From Gautieria morchelliformis (lineage: Eukaryota > Basidiomycota > Agaricomycetes > Gomphales > Gomphaceae), in the NCBI GenBank assembly GCA_015179125.1, contig WHVA01000298.1:62001-126000 (forward strand): a stretch of 64,000 nucleotides of DNA, given 5' to 3'. The position numbers and the translations under genes were made by a program. This document shows positions 1 to 11,481 of the stretch, piece by piece. Numbering within the stretch: position 1 is the stretch's first letter; each line of letters opens with the position of its first letter. The notes beneath the pieces are model-generated. The model did no database searches. It was given only the letters and a program-made list of their open reading frames with translations, and was not told the DNA's origin.

Positions 1-1256
1 CTTGGGACCCGCATACATGCTACCCTGCACAGACTCTTGGTCTACTGGGTTGATTCCGCACGACCTATGGAAGGGATGTCCTGCAAACACACCTTGACCA
101 TACGAACGCCCAATGGGGTTGGATTAAGAAGACGATGGGGTTAATGATGAACCATCATGCCGGGTGAATGGTATCGATCGTATTTGATGGCATGCCTGCT
201 GGCGAATGATGCGAGCAGCGAATAGTCGTTCAGCCAAATGCAAGGAAGGGCGAACAGAGGTGACATAGGGGAGGAGAGGTCGAGGTGGAGGGCGAAGCCG
301 AGCGAACACTGAGGAGGAGTAGCGAAAGGGAAACTGGGGATACCAAGGTGCAGGAAATACACAGGTCATGACAATCCAGTTATCAGAACACCATCAGAAG
401 AGGGTCGAGCAGAGGTGGTGGTAGGCCCAGTGATGACTGCCGAGTCAGTCCCAAGACGTCGATCGTGTGTTTGACGGCGTGACTATGGTAGTTGGCGCGA
501 ACAGCGAGAATCGGTTGCCGAACATGACAATGGTGATCGGAACGAACACGAAGGTGGGGTGAGAAAATAGGGAAACTGAGCTTCTGAGTATGGGAAATAA
601 ACGCGTCATGACAAGATTCACACTTCCCCGATTGTATCCATGTGTCATGACGCGTTTATCTCCCATACTCAGAAGCTCAGTTTTCCTATTTTCTCACCCC
701 ACCTTCGTGTTCGTTCCGATCACCATTGTTATGTTCGGCAACCAACTCTCGCTGTTCGCGCCAACTACCATAGCCGCGCCGTCAAATGCACGATCGACGT
801 CCTGGGACTGACTCGGCAGTCATCACTGGGCCTACCACCTCCTCTGCTCGACCCTCTTCCGATGGTGTTCTAATAGTTGGGTTGTCATGACCTGTGCATT
901 TCCTGCACCTTGGTATCCCCATTTTCCCTTTCGCTACTCCTCCTCAGTGTTCGCTCAGCTTCGCCCTCCACCTCGACCTCTCCTCCCCTATGTCACCTCT
1001 GTTCGCCCTTCCTTGCATTTCGCCGAACGGCTATTCGCTGCTCACATCATTTGCCAATAGGCACACCATCAAAAACGATCGATACCATTCACCCGGCATG
1101 ATGGTTCATCATTAACCCCATCGTCTTCTTAACCCCAACCCCATTGGGCGTTCGTATGGTCAAAGTATGTTCGCAGGACATCCCCTCCATAGGCCGTGCG
1201 GAATCAACCCAGTAGACCAAGAGTCCGTGCAGGGTAGCATATATGCGGGTCCCAAG
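1..1256. repeat. Large inverted repeat (palindrome) of LTR fragments
   Basis: Positions 1-613 are the near-exact reverse complement of 643-1256, with a spacer of about 29 nt (614-642). Each arm holds two nested LTR starts: TGTCATGAC begins at 643 and 883 on the plus strand, and its complement GTCATGACA ends at 613 and 373. The spacer resembles the sequence at 4057-4085, so it probably derives from internal or LTR-adjacent sequence. Short open frames here are LTR sequence, not genes. Confidence 0.85.
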
Positions 1257-1917
1257 ACATGGTTTTGTCCATAAGTGCCTTCGCCACCTTTACTCTCCGT
1301 CGTTTCATGTTCTCCCTCTTCTTACATTCTATTGTATGTTTATTTCATCTATGTTGTATCATGGCTGCGCACCCCTATCCAACCCTGACTTGTGACAGCC
1401 TCTTTCCTATTCGCTGATACCTTACGAGCATTCGATATAAGTAGTTTACATTCGCATGTATATTCCCCAGTTCAATTATCATACGTCGTTTATCTTGTGC
1501 AGCTTTGACCCCGCCGTGGTCATCATCCTAAGCCTTCTCTTGGAGATTCCCATCTTCGACTAGCAAAGGACTTAGGCATCACTGGTGAGTTCTCATACTC
1601 CATCTTCGTTACCTTAGCCTTCGAACCATTTTCTGTGCTGTTGGCGAAGGGCTCCAAAGGAGCACCTTCGCCAGCGAAGGGATTGTCAAGACTTAGACAG
1701 CCCTTCCGTGAGACCTTGCACGTTACATCGTCAAGAGTCACGGGCTATTTCGCTATGACTGTAGATAGGGTGAGCCCCGTTTAGGCAAACCCTCTTACCT
1801 TGTGAACATTCGTTGGTTCACCCATTCGCCAAACGGCATACTTATTCGCACAAGTTAATCGGGCATTCGCTGTGTTCACTAATACACGATATTAACGCTT
1901 GAAAACCAATCTTGACA
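883..1917 (+). mobile_element. Gypsy-type LTR, 1035 bp
   Basis: It starts TGTCATGAC and ends CTTGACA, the TGT...ACA ends expected of Ty3/gypsy LTRs. Length and sequence match the solo LTR at 4507-5541. The flanking pentamers (TGGGT and CCATG) do not match, so this copy lies inside a rearranged nest rather than being a clean solo LTR. Its first 374 bp form the outer part of the palindrome. Confidence 0.8.
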
Positions 1918-2140
1918 CCATGTCCAGTAGATTGGCCCACTCAGTAGCTACAGTCACACCTTAGGTAAGGATATCCTCACCTGTTTCTCTTTGGATCTCC
2001 TTCACCACAGGTGCACAGTGTATTGTAGTTATTTGTCTCATACTTACATTGCCTTCAGATCTCCTTCACCATAGACCTTGTGTGAGTTCCACAGGTCTCT
2101 TGAGGTTACCCTTACAGTTTCGACCTAGGCCCCAACTCAA
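1918..2140. repeat. Dispersed repeat, copy 1 (retroelement internal sequence)
   Basis: It begins CCATGTCCAGTAG directly after the LTR end and shares a long stretch with 4083-4275, including two blocks of TGGATCTCCTTCACCA type. It is probably non-coding internal sequence of the same retroelement family. Confidence 0.6.
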
Positions 2141-3190
2141 TGGCATGGTCCAAGCTTCCACAGTGGTAGGGCATTGAACAACTCCTTGGCAAAGATGTCC
2201 TTGAACTCCCACAGGTACTCCAGGATTTCCACTTCCGCCTTCTCATGCTTCCAAGAAGCCTCTGTGAGGCATCGTGAGGCCATTCTGGTGGCTCAGACCT
2301 GTTCCGCTTCTGGCGAGAGGTTCACATGCAGCAAGTGCTACCAAGTCCCCTTCTGCCAGCATGTCTTCGAGATTGAAGTGGATAATGTTGGAGTTGGAGT
2401 CAGGGCCAGAAAGTGATTTGTATTCCCCTTCCAAATCTTCTTATGAAAGCAGTGGATGAGGGCCAGAATGACATGTCTGTATGAGCCATTCCATCTTCTG
2501 CTGCTCTTAATGCTCCTTCCACATTTCTGCACATGTGAGACTTGGCGGGGCATTGGTTCATCAGCCCCTTCCGGGTCTGCCAGTTGATCTCTGGGTTATG
2601 CACCTGGAGCCAGGTGAACCTGAAGATGATATCCTGCTTCTCCAGGCTGATGACTGCAAAGGAAGTGCACTCTGTGTGTCCATCATAGTGGAAAATTGTG
2701 TCTACAATTCTGTGATGGACCCTGCCTCATTAGGGCTTCAGTTCATGTTGAACACCAGGATGGTGTGTTGCAGCTTCTGCGTGGTCAGTCAGTTTCACTC
2801 GACATGGTCCTGGTCCATAAACTGACTGCTCTGCAATCAATGAGTGCAGGTCTGGACTTGACTTCAGCAGTGTCCATCATCTGGATCTCAACCTTAATGA
2901 CCAAGGATTTGGGGCCTCAGGGCAGCCACAACAACATAGGACTTCAGGAGGCATCTCTCCTAAGGGTGGAGGTGGAGTGGATGGATCATTGGAATTGGTT
3001 TCTGTGTGTAAATCTGTTCTGCCAGAAGGTACAACTCCTCCAAATAACCGTACTTGGCAACAGACCATGGGGCCTTGCCCATTTCCATGAAACAAGCTAC
3101 TACTCCCTTACCCTTCCAATTTGCCCAGGGGCTGATTCTGTCAGTCAGTGTTCAGGCAAAGGACTTGGCAAACCCTCAGAGATCACAATG
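2141..3190 (-). pseudogene. Decayed Ty3/gypsy polyprotein (aspartic protease region)
   Basis: Frames broken by stops and shifts on the minus strand spell recognisable pieces of a fungal gypsy polyprotein. Around 2750-2640 they give PNEAGSITEL, DGHTECTSFAV and SLEKQDII, and around 2600-2520 they give HNPEINWQTRK followed by a Cys-containing segment. In intact basidiomycete elements these segments lie in the retropepsin-like region just before reverse transcriptase. At least one stop and one frameshift separate them, so no functional product is expected. A reverse-oriented LTR fragment at 3395-3752 lies upstream, as expected for a minus-strand element. Confidence 0.65.
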
Positions 3191-3394
3191 TGATGACAAA
3201 TGAGCCCTCAACTTCTTAGGAATCCTCTGTACCACACTCTCATTGTCCAATTCAATAAAGAGCTTGGGTCACTTCTTCCCAGCTGGACTTGAGGAGGGGT
3301 CGAAGGCCATCAAACTGGTACTAATGGGGACCTAAGGCTCACCACCCGAGATTCTGTGACGGGGAAGTGAACTAGCAAAGAGTGAATTGAGGTA

Positions 3395-3752
3395 ACATGC
3401 CTTGGGACCTGCATGTGTCCTAACCTGTGCTGCCTCCTGGCCCAAGGGCTCAATCCTACATAAAAGGCAGGCAGGGCAGGGCATGAATACTTTCCAACCA
3501 TACAAACAACCATGTGGGCTCAGATGCAACAGATGATGGGGATAGTGATGTCTTATGGCATTGGTCAGGGGAGGTTGGTCATGGCTGATGGCGAGAGTGA
3601 TGGCAGATGATGTGAATGGCAAAGGTGCCCAGAAAACAGATCAAACAGTGAACAAGGCAAATGGATATGTACAGGTGTTGAACAGGGGCTGATTGGGTGA
3701 TAATAAACAAATCGTGACAGCATGTTATGCCAAAATAAATGAGTCATGACAC
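3395..3752 (-). mobile_element. LTR fragment, reverse orientation
   Basis: The sequence ends in GTCATGACA (the LTR start in reverse) at about 3744-3752. Its left part, from CTTGGGACCTGCATG, is a diverged copy of positions 1-120. It is more decayed than the copies at 1-1917 and 4507-5541. Confidence 0.6.
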
Positions 3753-4082
3753 TGCATTGCCATTGTGACCCCATTCTTCAGAGCCTCACTGCCACCTTCT
3801 AATGACTCCTGTTGCACCTGCACACCTTGTGCTGCCTTGCTCCACCTCTACCCTGCCTGCATCATTTCCACCTACTCTCCTACTTACAAGGCTGTTGGCT
3901 AACCAGTTGTCCATCCAGGGAAGATGCATGCATCAAGACGGCACACCTTAGAAATGGGGTGATGTCAGGGGATGACCTGCTGATTTCCTTTCTATCTTCT
4001 ATCTTCCTTCTCCTTCATCTGTCCTGTCCTCTGTTTCTCCCTTTGTCCTATTCCTGAGGTTCACATTCCCCCACTTGTATCC
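3753..4082. other. Repeat-nest spacer
   Basis: No gene seen. Short open frames with no recognisable family lie between two retroelement fragments. Confidence 0.5.
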
Positions 4083-4275
4083 ATGTCCAGTAGCCCAGCC
4101 CGCTCAATAGCTATATAGTCAGCACCTTAGGTAAGGAGATCCTCACCCATTTCTCTTTGGATCTCCTTCACCATAGGTGCACAGCATGTTGTAGCTACTG
4201 GTTTGATACTCATATATACTTTGGATCTCCTTCACCATAGACCTTGTGTTTGTTCCACAGGTCTCATGAGGTTGC
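4083..4275. repeat. Dispersed repeat, copy 2
   Basis: Homologous to 1918-2140 (CCATGTCCAGTAG start and the paired GGATCTCCTTCACCATAG blocks). In this copy it is not joined to a complete LTR end. Confidence 0.6.
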
Positions 4276-4506
4276 CCTCGCATGAATGATGGGAATGGGG
4301 AATGAGTTCTCAGAGAATCAATTGAATAGTGAATGGTGTGAATTGATATGTCAAAGGACAATGGGTCAAATGAAGATGGTTCCTGCCAAAATAGACAAGT
4401 CATGACACCTGCATACATCCCAACTACCTGCACCAACTCTTGATCCATGGGCATGATCCTGCATGGCAGCTGGGCAGGGTGCTGCAGTGGTAGAGCATGT
4501 GCAAGT
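4276..4506 (-). mobile_element. Reverse LTR fragments
   Basis: It contains a reverse LTR terminus (GTCATGACA at 4399-4407) followed by a short piece resembling positions 10-60. The solo LTR at 4507 inserted immediately to its right. Confidence 0.5.
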
Positions 4507-5541
4507 GTGTCATGACCCGTCTATTTCCCTTACCTCACTGTCTCTCTGCCCCCCTCATCGTTCCTCCTGCATCTTCGCCTGAGTTTGCCATACCCTCCGA
4601 CCACTCCTTCCCTATGTTCGCTCCATTCGCTCTTCGCCACATTCGCTCTTCGCCACATTCGCCAAACGACCATTCGCTACTCGCATCATTCGCCAGCAGG
4701 CACACCATCAAACACGATCGACACCCTTTACCCGGCGTGATGGTTCATCACTGGCCCCATCATCTTCTCGAGCCAACCCCTTTAGGTGTTCATATGGCCA
4801 GAGTGCATTCGCGGGACGTCCTACCTGTAGGTTGTGTGGGATCAACCCAGCAGACAAAGAGTCCGTGCAGGGTGGTGTATATGCAGGTCCCAAGGTGTGT
4901 TCTCGTACATAGGTGCCTTTGCCCCCTTTCCTTTCCATCATTTCATGTTCGCACCCCTCTTCCATTCTATTGTATGTTTATTCCATCTATTTGTATCATG
5001 ACTGCACACCCCTATCCAACCCTGACTCATGACGGCCTCTTTCCTATTCACTGTTACTATACGAGCATTCGATATAAGTAGTTTACATTCGCATGTATAT
5101 TCTCCAGTTCAATTATCATACATCTAGCTTGTGCAAACTTGACCTCACTGTGATCACCGTCTTGAGCCCTCTCCTGTAGATTCCCATCTTCGACCAGAGG
5201 AAGACTTGAGCACCACTGGTGGGTTTTCGTACTTCACCTTCGTTACCTTAGCCTTCTCTGTGCTGTCGGCGAAGGGCTCCGAAGGAGTGCCTTCGCTGGC
5301 GAAAGGATTTTGCTACCTAGACAACCTTTCTGTGACACCTTGCACGTTATGTTGTCAAGTGCCATGGGCTATTTCGCTACGACTGTAGATAGGGTGAGCC
5401 CCGATCGGGCAGCCCTCTTACCTTCTGAACATTTATTGGTTCATCCTCTTCGCCGAACAGCATACTTATTCGCACAAGTTATTCGGGCATTCGCTGTGTT
5501 CACTAATACACAATATTAATGCCTAAAAACCAATCTTGACA
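4507..5541 (+). mobile_element. Solo gypsy-type LTR with 5-bp target duplication
   Basis: The LTR is 1035 bp, from TGTCATGAC to CTTGACA. It is flanked by identical AAGTG pentamers at 4502-4506 and 5542-5546, a typical Ty3/gypsy integration duplication. No internal region remains, so it is a solo LTR left by LTR-LTR recombination. It is homologous to 883-1917 along its full length. Confidence 0.9.
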
Positions 5542-5625
5542 AAGTGGTTGAAATGGAGCTGGAACCAGAACCAAAATGGAAGTGAAATTGGGAGCGGAAG
5601 AGAGGGAGTCCCCTGACAGAAGGAG
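5542..5625. repeat. Gag-like purine-rich fragment
   Basis: A GGAAC/GGAAGT-rich stretch ending GTCCCCTGACAGAAGG. It resembles the 3' half of the Gag relic at about 19260-19360 (GGAACCGGAAGCGG ... GTCCCCTGACAATTGC), so it is probably a small related Gag remnant. Confidence 0.4.
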
Positions 5626-5868
5626 TGTCAAGACAGCAAAGACACACAATTCGGAATAGCCCTTCCTCAAAGACAGGTGCATTGTTTCACATCACTTCAT
5701 GAGTTACTTGTAGTGACTAGGTAGTATGATTGTACTACCTCTGTATATGCTCCATACAATGCTGATCCTGCATTCTTCGCAGGATCAAGTGCATTCGGGT
5801 ATTCAATATATTCACATATTTCATCTTCACTGATATATGCTATTAATCCCAAAAAAACAACCTTGACA
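5626..5868 (+). mobile_element. Short LTR-like element, 243 bp
   Basis: It starts TGTCAAGACAG and ends CAACCTTGACA, so it has TGTCA...TGACA ends. The flanking pentamers (AGGAG and ATATA) differ. It could be the short LTR of another element or a terminal fragment. It contains a small hairpin (GATCCTGC ... GCAGGATC near 5764-5785). Confidence 0.5.
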
Positions 5869-6106
5869 ATATAATGGCAATGGATTAGGATGCAGTAGAG
5901 CTTGAACTGCTCTTGACAGTTCTGAATATTAGGAAGTGGAGCGTGGCCACATGCATTTCATATATAGATTTATTGTAGACCCATCATGAGAGCTAATCTT
6001 CCATCCTAGCTCCAGAATCACCATCCACAGTACTTGTCTGCCAAGATACAATTGCTCTGAGCGTGTATACACCGTGACAAGCGCCGACAGCTACCAATAG
6101 AGATTG

Positions 6107-9100
6107 TCAGGCGGTCTCCATTCGCTTGACCCGTCGAGCCTCCTTGCTAGCCTTGCTGGACCCGGTGGCCCCATAAGCGTCCCTCACCTCTCTGCCTGTT
6201 AATGGTCGTGACAACCGCCTTGCGAGCTCCAGAATTTCCTTCTCTTCATCGTCCTGGCCTCCTTCAAGGGTCTTCCTGATCATTGTGGCAGTATCGCTTG
6301 TTGCGCTTCGTCGGCGCGGAACCAATGATGATGCGCTATACTCCCACGAGGAGATAGACGAGTCCGCAGTATGTGTGTATGCTGTCGTTGCTGACGAACG
6401 GCTTGGATTTGTATAGGGCCCTGAGGTACGATCTGATGGTGCTGCTGAACCTGGAGTCCGAGGTTGCAAAGGAGAGCTGGGACGGGCGAGCGGAATGTGT
6501 TCGTTAAGGATATCAGACTTCCGCCTACAAGTAACATGTTCAAAGCGTGTGCAAAAGTACGAAAGACCACGTACGCATCGTCGAAATTGTGGATAGCTTT
6601 TCTGATTCGATGGCCCTGGATACCAAGTTTAGTCTGCCTGAACCCATGCGCTTCCTCGCGCGGGGTCTCCAATGTTAACTCAGAGACGCCCTCTGCTTCT
6701 TCCCTATAGTTATCCACGCGTATAGTCAAAGCCTTGCGAAACTTCGGTAAGGTAAACTGACCTCAGTAAATCAAACACTCTGGCCATCCTACCCACTGCC
6801 AAAACCTTATTTTTAATAGCCTCGCGTTGCTGCATCCTCTCGTCGTCATTTCCCTCCATCCCGACGCCTTCCTCACTTTCCTCGTCGGTGGATTCCTCGA
6901 GTTCTTCACGTGTGCAGCAGTTCAGGATCGCCAGCAGCATCTCCGCAACTGTATCCCGAATTCGAAATAAGTATCTGGACACCGATCACAGCGCAGCACA
7001 GCACACACTCTTGGATCCGACGAACGGCAAACTCCACGTGAAAGCATCCGAAAAGCCGGGTAAAGAGTACGGGTGGGTGGTTGCATTGAACTGCCTGATA
7101 GTTATATTTTGGCCAATGTATTTGATCACCGCGGCCTTGTTGTTGTACGCATCCAGATAGTTGGGGGCAGAGAAGATGGTAATTAGCGATGGGAAGTCCT
7201 GGTCTGTTTTCCGGTACATTGAATACCTGACTTCCATTTTAGATGTCTGATATCGTATCATAGATCATACATACCCAGCATCCTGGGCCTCGTGTCCACG
7301 TATTACACTTAATAGACCATTGCGTCGGAGGAATTCGCACACGGCAGTGTAGCTGCCGGCCATAAGTCGTGTCACGTCAACAGGTTAAAGTGGACGTAAC
7401 GGTCCCGCGATGCCCACTCACGTATAGAAATAAGAACACCCTCTCACATTATTATGCATGAATCCTGGGGGAAGTAATTCACCTTCACCGTCAGAGTTGT
7501 CACGATCTTGCCTTCCATTGCCTTTGTCTTTGCCTTTGCCCTTGCCTAAACATTACAGATGCATATCAGCTATTACGGCTTCAAAAGTACACGAGAGGAC
7601 CCACGGTAGGACTGTCGCCTGGCCCGAGGCATAGGAGCTTCACCGGTTTCTGGAATTCGTGAGTAGTTCGCAATGGGGTCTGCCCAAAGGATATCACACA
7701 ATATTCCCTCCATGCCGGGCTCTTGAAATCGATCCACCTGATGCAGCAGCTGTAAGTCTCCAAAACAGGCAATATGTATGTTTTCACCTTGTTCAAGTCC
7801 GCGAGCGTCCACATATCCGGTCCAATTCCGCCATGGACGCAAAGGAAGCGTCCGTCAAGAAGTGCTGCTAATGGAAGTGCGTGGAAGGAACGGATACAAG
7901 CGTCGTATACAGTGTGAGAGTATTTGTGCAAACCTGAAAGAATCATTTAAGTACCGAATTGTAAATGTTCAGAGTGAAGCTCAGCGTGATACGCAAAGCA
8001 TGGGACAACGGACTAGGGGCACGTACATTCTTTCTTGAATGTAAAAAACTCAGTCAAGTGTCGACATTCATGGTTTCCGCGGAGTAGAAAGAACGTCGTC
8101 GGATAGTGTAGCTTGAGGGCATATAAGTAGAGAAGACACTTGGTACGGCAGTAGGAATTAAAATGGGAAAAGTGATCAAGTGAGAGGTATCACCTCAATT
8201 CCAAAAGCACCACGATCGACGTAGTCTCCGAGAAACAGGTACGGCGTCTCAGACGGGTCACCGCCGATATCGAAAAGCTTGAGTAGGTCGTACTACACAG
8301 TTGATGCCAAGTGAGACGGTAAGTGGGAACGCTTATGATTGCGACATACGTATTGTCCGTGTACATCACCACATACTATAATTTGAACGGAAAATGTTAG
8401 CAGTCAAGAAGTGACGAGCAATGGAGAAGATACCTGTGACCCCATCACCGACTTTGACCAGGTTGGGCTCACGCTCGAGAATGAGTGTCGTTGCGTTCAG
8501 TATGTATAATGCCTGGAGTTCGACAAAATGAGCGACAACATGGGGAAGTAGATCTGACGTTGTAAATAGGCTACGAGCACTTCGTCACCTCTGGTGATTC
8601 GCACTCATTCACATCACATTCCAGCGGCATAAGCTTACCTGTTCTTCCGTCAAACGACCCTCAGAGTGAAAATGATCTTTGAGAAAAGATAACGATGGAC
8701 GTGGGCTGTTGGGGTCGGCATACGACCAGAACTGAGGTTCAGAAGGGCGGTAGGTCGCCGGAGGTGGAACCTTGGCGGACAAATAGAGAATCAGCTGTCA
8801 GTGATGGCCACAATATGCGGTCTACGGACCTCATTGCATATTCTCTCCGTCGTCCTGACTCGCTTTCCATTCAAAGTGTAATGCGCGAGGTCCTTCCTAT
8901 GTCGCACGCTCGCACGTCGAGCCGCCCTCGTACCTGGTGCGGTAACTGCGACAGTACCATGGTCTGCTGCATGTGTTACCGGCGGACCCCCGACGAAGCC
9001 ACCTGTTCCAGGGATGAAAGCCCCTGATGCAACCGTGTTTTCACCCCTTTGTTGAATCGCAGAGATTGCGGACTCAATGTGCGACTGAGAATTGGCTCTA

Positions 9101-9150
9101 GTGCGATGATGCACAGGAGCTGATATTGAACCTGAACGCGAGCGCGGCAT
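6107..9150 (-). CDS. CNA1: Calcineurin catalytic subunit A (protein phosphatase 2B), multi-exon
   Basis: This is the Ca2+/calmodulin-activated Ser/Thr phosphatase catalytic subunit of the stress and morphogenesis pathway. Exons read on the minus strand give, in order: TTERICNE, then [14 protein letters not shown] (about 8745), CGDVHGQY (8370), GDYVDRG (8235), [10 protein letters not shown] (8070), FLCVHGG (7830), CDILWADP (7690), [11 protein letters not shown] (7440), RGHEAQDAG (7280), [14 protein letters not shown] (7170), FTWSLPFVG (7040), [14 protein letters not shown] (6790) and an autoinhibitory-like [15 protein letters not shown] (6560-6480). All dinuclear-metal ligands and the catalytic His/Arg appear present. 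At least nine short introns restore frame. The start at 9150 (MPRSRSGS) is tentative, because an in-frame Met lies at 9231. [15 protein letters not shown] insertion precedes the VRGCSY segment. Some family positions differ (GGIGPD where GGLSPE is usual), so it may be a diverged paralogue. Confidence 0.9.
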
Positions 9151-9538
9151 ATATGAGGTCTTTGAAACTGGACACTTCACGGGCGTTGGCAAACTAGCAC
9201 TTATCCAAATCTTACATAAGCGACATATCATTAAGTTGTGCAGTAGCCCTAATTAGATACTAGAGTTTAACGTTTACCGGCACTTGCTCTGGGGCGAGAC
9301 CACTTTTTCGCACGGCAAGGCCATTTCCATGATGCCACCACCCACAGGAACCTACAAAGCTTTTCGGCCGACAACAGGCGCCTCGGTCAATCAGTCAGCA
9401 AGTTCAATTGATCAAACATCGGAAAAGAACAATTCCAGTTGATCTCCGCTCACCAACATTTATACAGGCATTATTGAACAGTAAACACCACACTTTCATT
9501 CAATAAAATGTTAACTGTAAGTATACATCCACCTAAAA
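9151..9538. other. Calcineurin upstream region
   Basis: No gene recognised. It should hold the calcineurin promoter and 5' UTR (transcribed leftwards). Confidence 0.4.
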
Positions 9539-9636
9539 GAGAATATTTGTTCCCAATCTATACATATTACTGTAACTGAATTACGATTATTTGGCACACA
9601 ATTCGGTTCGGATAAATTGGGAACAAATATTCTCTA
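9539..9636. repeat. Perfect 19-bp inverted repeat with 60-bp loop
   Basis: GAGAATATTTGTTCCCAAT at 9539-9557 is repeated in reverse complement at 9618-9636. The loop (TTACTGTAACTGAATTACGATTATT) resembles the distal upstream segment of the array genes (for example 11230-11260 and 13545-13575). It is therefore an orphan copy of that segment or a hairpin insertion. Confidence 0.8.
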
Positions 9637-9679
9637 TTATATGAAGGCCAAATACGTTTTCCAAGTCTTACATGTCAAC

Positions 9680-9869
9680 CGCGATATCTGAGCATACCAA
9701 ACAGAAAACTTTCGAAAACCACAAACTGTCATTCAAAAAGATTGATATTATCCCAGCACCCCCTTCGATGGTATACAGTAGATGACAAGACCCACAAGTC
9801 CACTCTATCAGTGGAATATTGCCCCACGTTGGGGGGGGGGGGTGAAGCAAGACGGTGTAGGCATGAGAC
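9680..9869. repeat. Array 3'-flank block, copy 1
   Basis: A conserved segment (ACCAAACAGAAA ... CAGTAGATGACAAGACCCAC) lies downstream of nearly every gene of the secreted-repeat array. Other copies start near 11765, 14660, 20910, 24715 and 26925. It holds the shared 3' ends and marks the tandem unit boundary. Confidence 0.7.
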
Positions 9870-11083
9870 TCAAGAGACGGAATAAGGAAAGTATTGTGAC
9901 CGAGGCAATTCAAAGGCTGAGTCGACTTCGTTGCCAGATCCAACGCGATTTACTACATTCACCTTCAGATACCCGCCTGCAGATACGGTTTAGTAAATAC
10001 GACAATTGAATGATACGACGAACATACTCCGACACCTGTCAACGACCCCACAACCCCGTTCACAGTCCCGATCACCCCAGAGGGGTCAGCGCGCGCAACA
10101 ACATTGTTGCCAGATGCAACGTCATTGGCAACATTGTCGTAATTGGCGTCAACATTCGCGACTTCAGCTTTAACGGGAGCCACGACCTGAGTAAAGGTGG
10201 CTGAATGAACGGTATAACTGAATCATACGACAAACATACGGATGTGGGAACCTTGACACCAGCTACGATGGGGGCTGCGACACCGGCCGCAACATTCGCA
10301 AGGCCGTTGACATCCCGAACATTCACACTGTTGCCAGACGCAACGTGATTGGCGACATTGTCGTAATTGGCATCAACATTCGCGATTGCAGCTTTAACGG
10401 GTGCATAGACCTGGATAAACGTGGCTGAATGAACGGTATAACTGAATCATACGACAAACATACAGATGTGGGAACCTTGACACCAGCTACGATGGGGGCT
10501 GCGACACCGGCCGCAACGTTCGCAAGGCCGTTGACGTCCCGAGCATTCACAGTGTTGCCAGACGCAACGTGATTGGCGACATTGTCGTAATTGGCCTCAA
10601 CATTCCCGACTTCAGCTTTCACGGGAGCCGTGACCTGGGTAGAGATGGCTGAATGAACGGTACAATCGAATGATACGGCGAACGTACATATGTGGGAACC
10701 TTGACACCAGCTACGATGGGGGCTACGACACGGACCGCAGCGTTCGCAAGGCCGTTGACGTCATTGCCTCGGGATCGCATGCGAGGGGGCGGAGGGAACG
10801 CAGGGGGCGCTGGGAACGCGGGGGGCGCAGGGAGGGAAGGGAGGGGCGGAGCGACCGAAGGGAGGATCGAAGGAATCGGAGGGAGGGGCGCAGGGAGGGA
10901 ACGGAGGGGCGGAGCGACCGAAGGGAGGATCGAAGGAATCGGAGGGAGGGGCGCAGGGAGGGAACGGAGGGGCGGCGCGACCGAAGGGATCGGAGGCAAG
11001 GAAGGGAAGAGAGGGATTAGAAACGGCGCAGGAAGCGCAAACGCAGAGGTGGCGATGGCAAGGAGGACAAAGGAGCGCATCAT
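9870..11083 (-). CDS. Secreted modular repeat protein, paralogue A
   Basis: Family not recognised. Proposed exons: 11083-10700, 10634-10476, 10410-10252, 10186-10036 and 9976-9870, total 960 nt and 319 aa. The first three introns are each 65 nt in phase 0. Exon 1 has a signal peptide (MMRSFVLLAIATSAFA), a Pro/Leu/Ser-rich tract with a 21-residue repeat, then RMRSRGNDVNGLANA. Exons 2 and 3 are 53-aa modules (VTAPVKAEVGNVEANYDN ... GVAAPIVAGVK). The last module is a variant with NNVVARADPSG, and a phase-1 intron precedes the tail KVNVVNRVGSGNE. Without that last intron the frame stops at 9965. The tail frame differs from paralogue E by a 1-nt deletion, so the C terminus is tentative. The Ala/Val/Asn-rich modules look amphipathic. 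An extracellular or cell-wall role is inferred only from the signal peptide. Confidence 0.75.
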
Positions 11084-11170
11084 AGTAACGACCGTGGATT
11101 GTAAGTAAGGCGTGTGATGACGGTTGGGGAAAGGATCAGAAGGGCGAACGGGGAGCAGTGTAGATGTTAT

Positions 11171-11188
11171 CCATGGAACTTATACCAT
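11171..11188 (-). promoter_or_regulatory. TATA box of paralogue A
   Basis: Minus strand ATGGTATAAGTTCC, about 90-105 bp upstream of the ATG. The same element occurs at the same distance in B, D, E, G and H. Confidence 0.65.
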
Positions 11189-11471
11189 CCCCCAGTACTG
11201 GCGCCACGAGGGTATTCATTCCCAACCAATATTACTCTAACTGAATGGCAATTATTAGGCGCATTATTCAGTTCAGATAACATATGGTGTCAATCACTCA
11301 CAAATCGGTAGTACTTGAATGGTGCAATCGCAATTCCAAGTGAAAAAGAATCCGATTTTTCTTATTCCTCTATACAAAGAGCTTCAATCCATCGATTGTA
11401 TAGAGCGGTTGATCTAATTTGTAAAACTGAAGGAGTTATTTTGGTTTGTCACGGTCAATTGAGCAACACTT

Positions 11472-11481
11472 CCATATATGG
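11472..11481. promoter_or_regulatory. CArG-box-like palindrome upstream of A
   Basis: CCATATATGG matches the SRF/Mcm1-type CArG consensus CC(A/T)6GG. It lies about 390 bp upstream of the A start, next to ATATATAGCGCTGA. The same block occurs upstream of E and G. MADS-box binding is inferred. Confidence 0.4.

Noticed and set aside
124..1115. Short frames with His/Pro/Ser-rich translations in the first kilobase
   Set aside because: They are translations of LTR sequence that recur in inverted copies.
10670..11108. Long plus-strand frames opposite exon 1 of paralogue A (GGAGNAGG and RREGREGRS types)
   Set aside because: They are complements of the Pro-rich repeat, which is GC-rich and open in many frames. 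The minus strand has the signal peptide, introns and TATA box. The same applies opposite D (20057-20672), E (21419-21914) and G (25961-26345).
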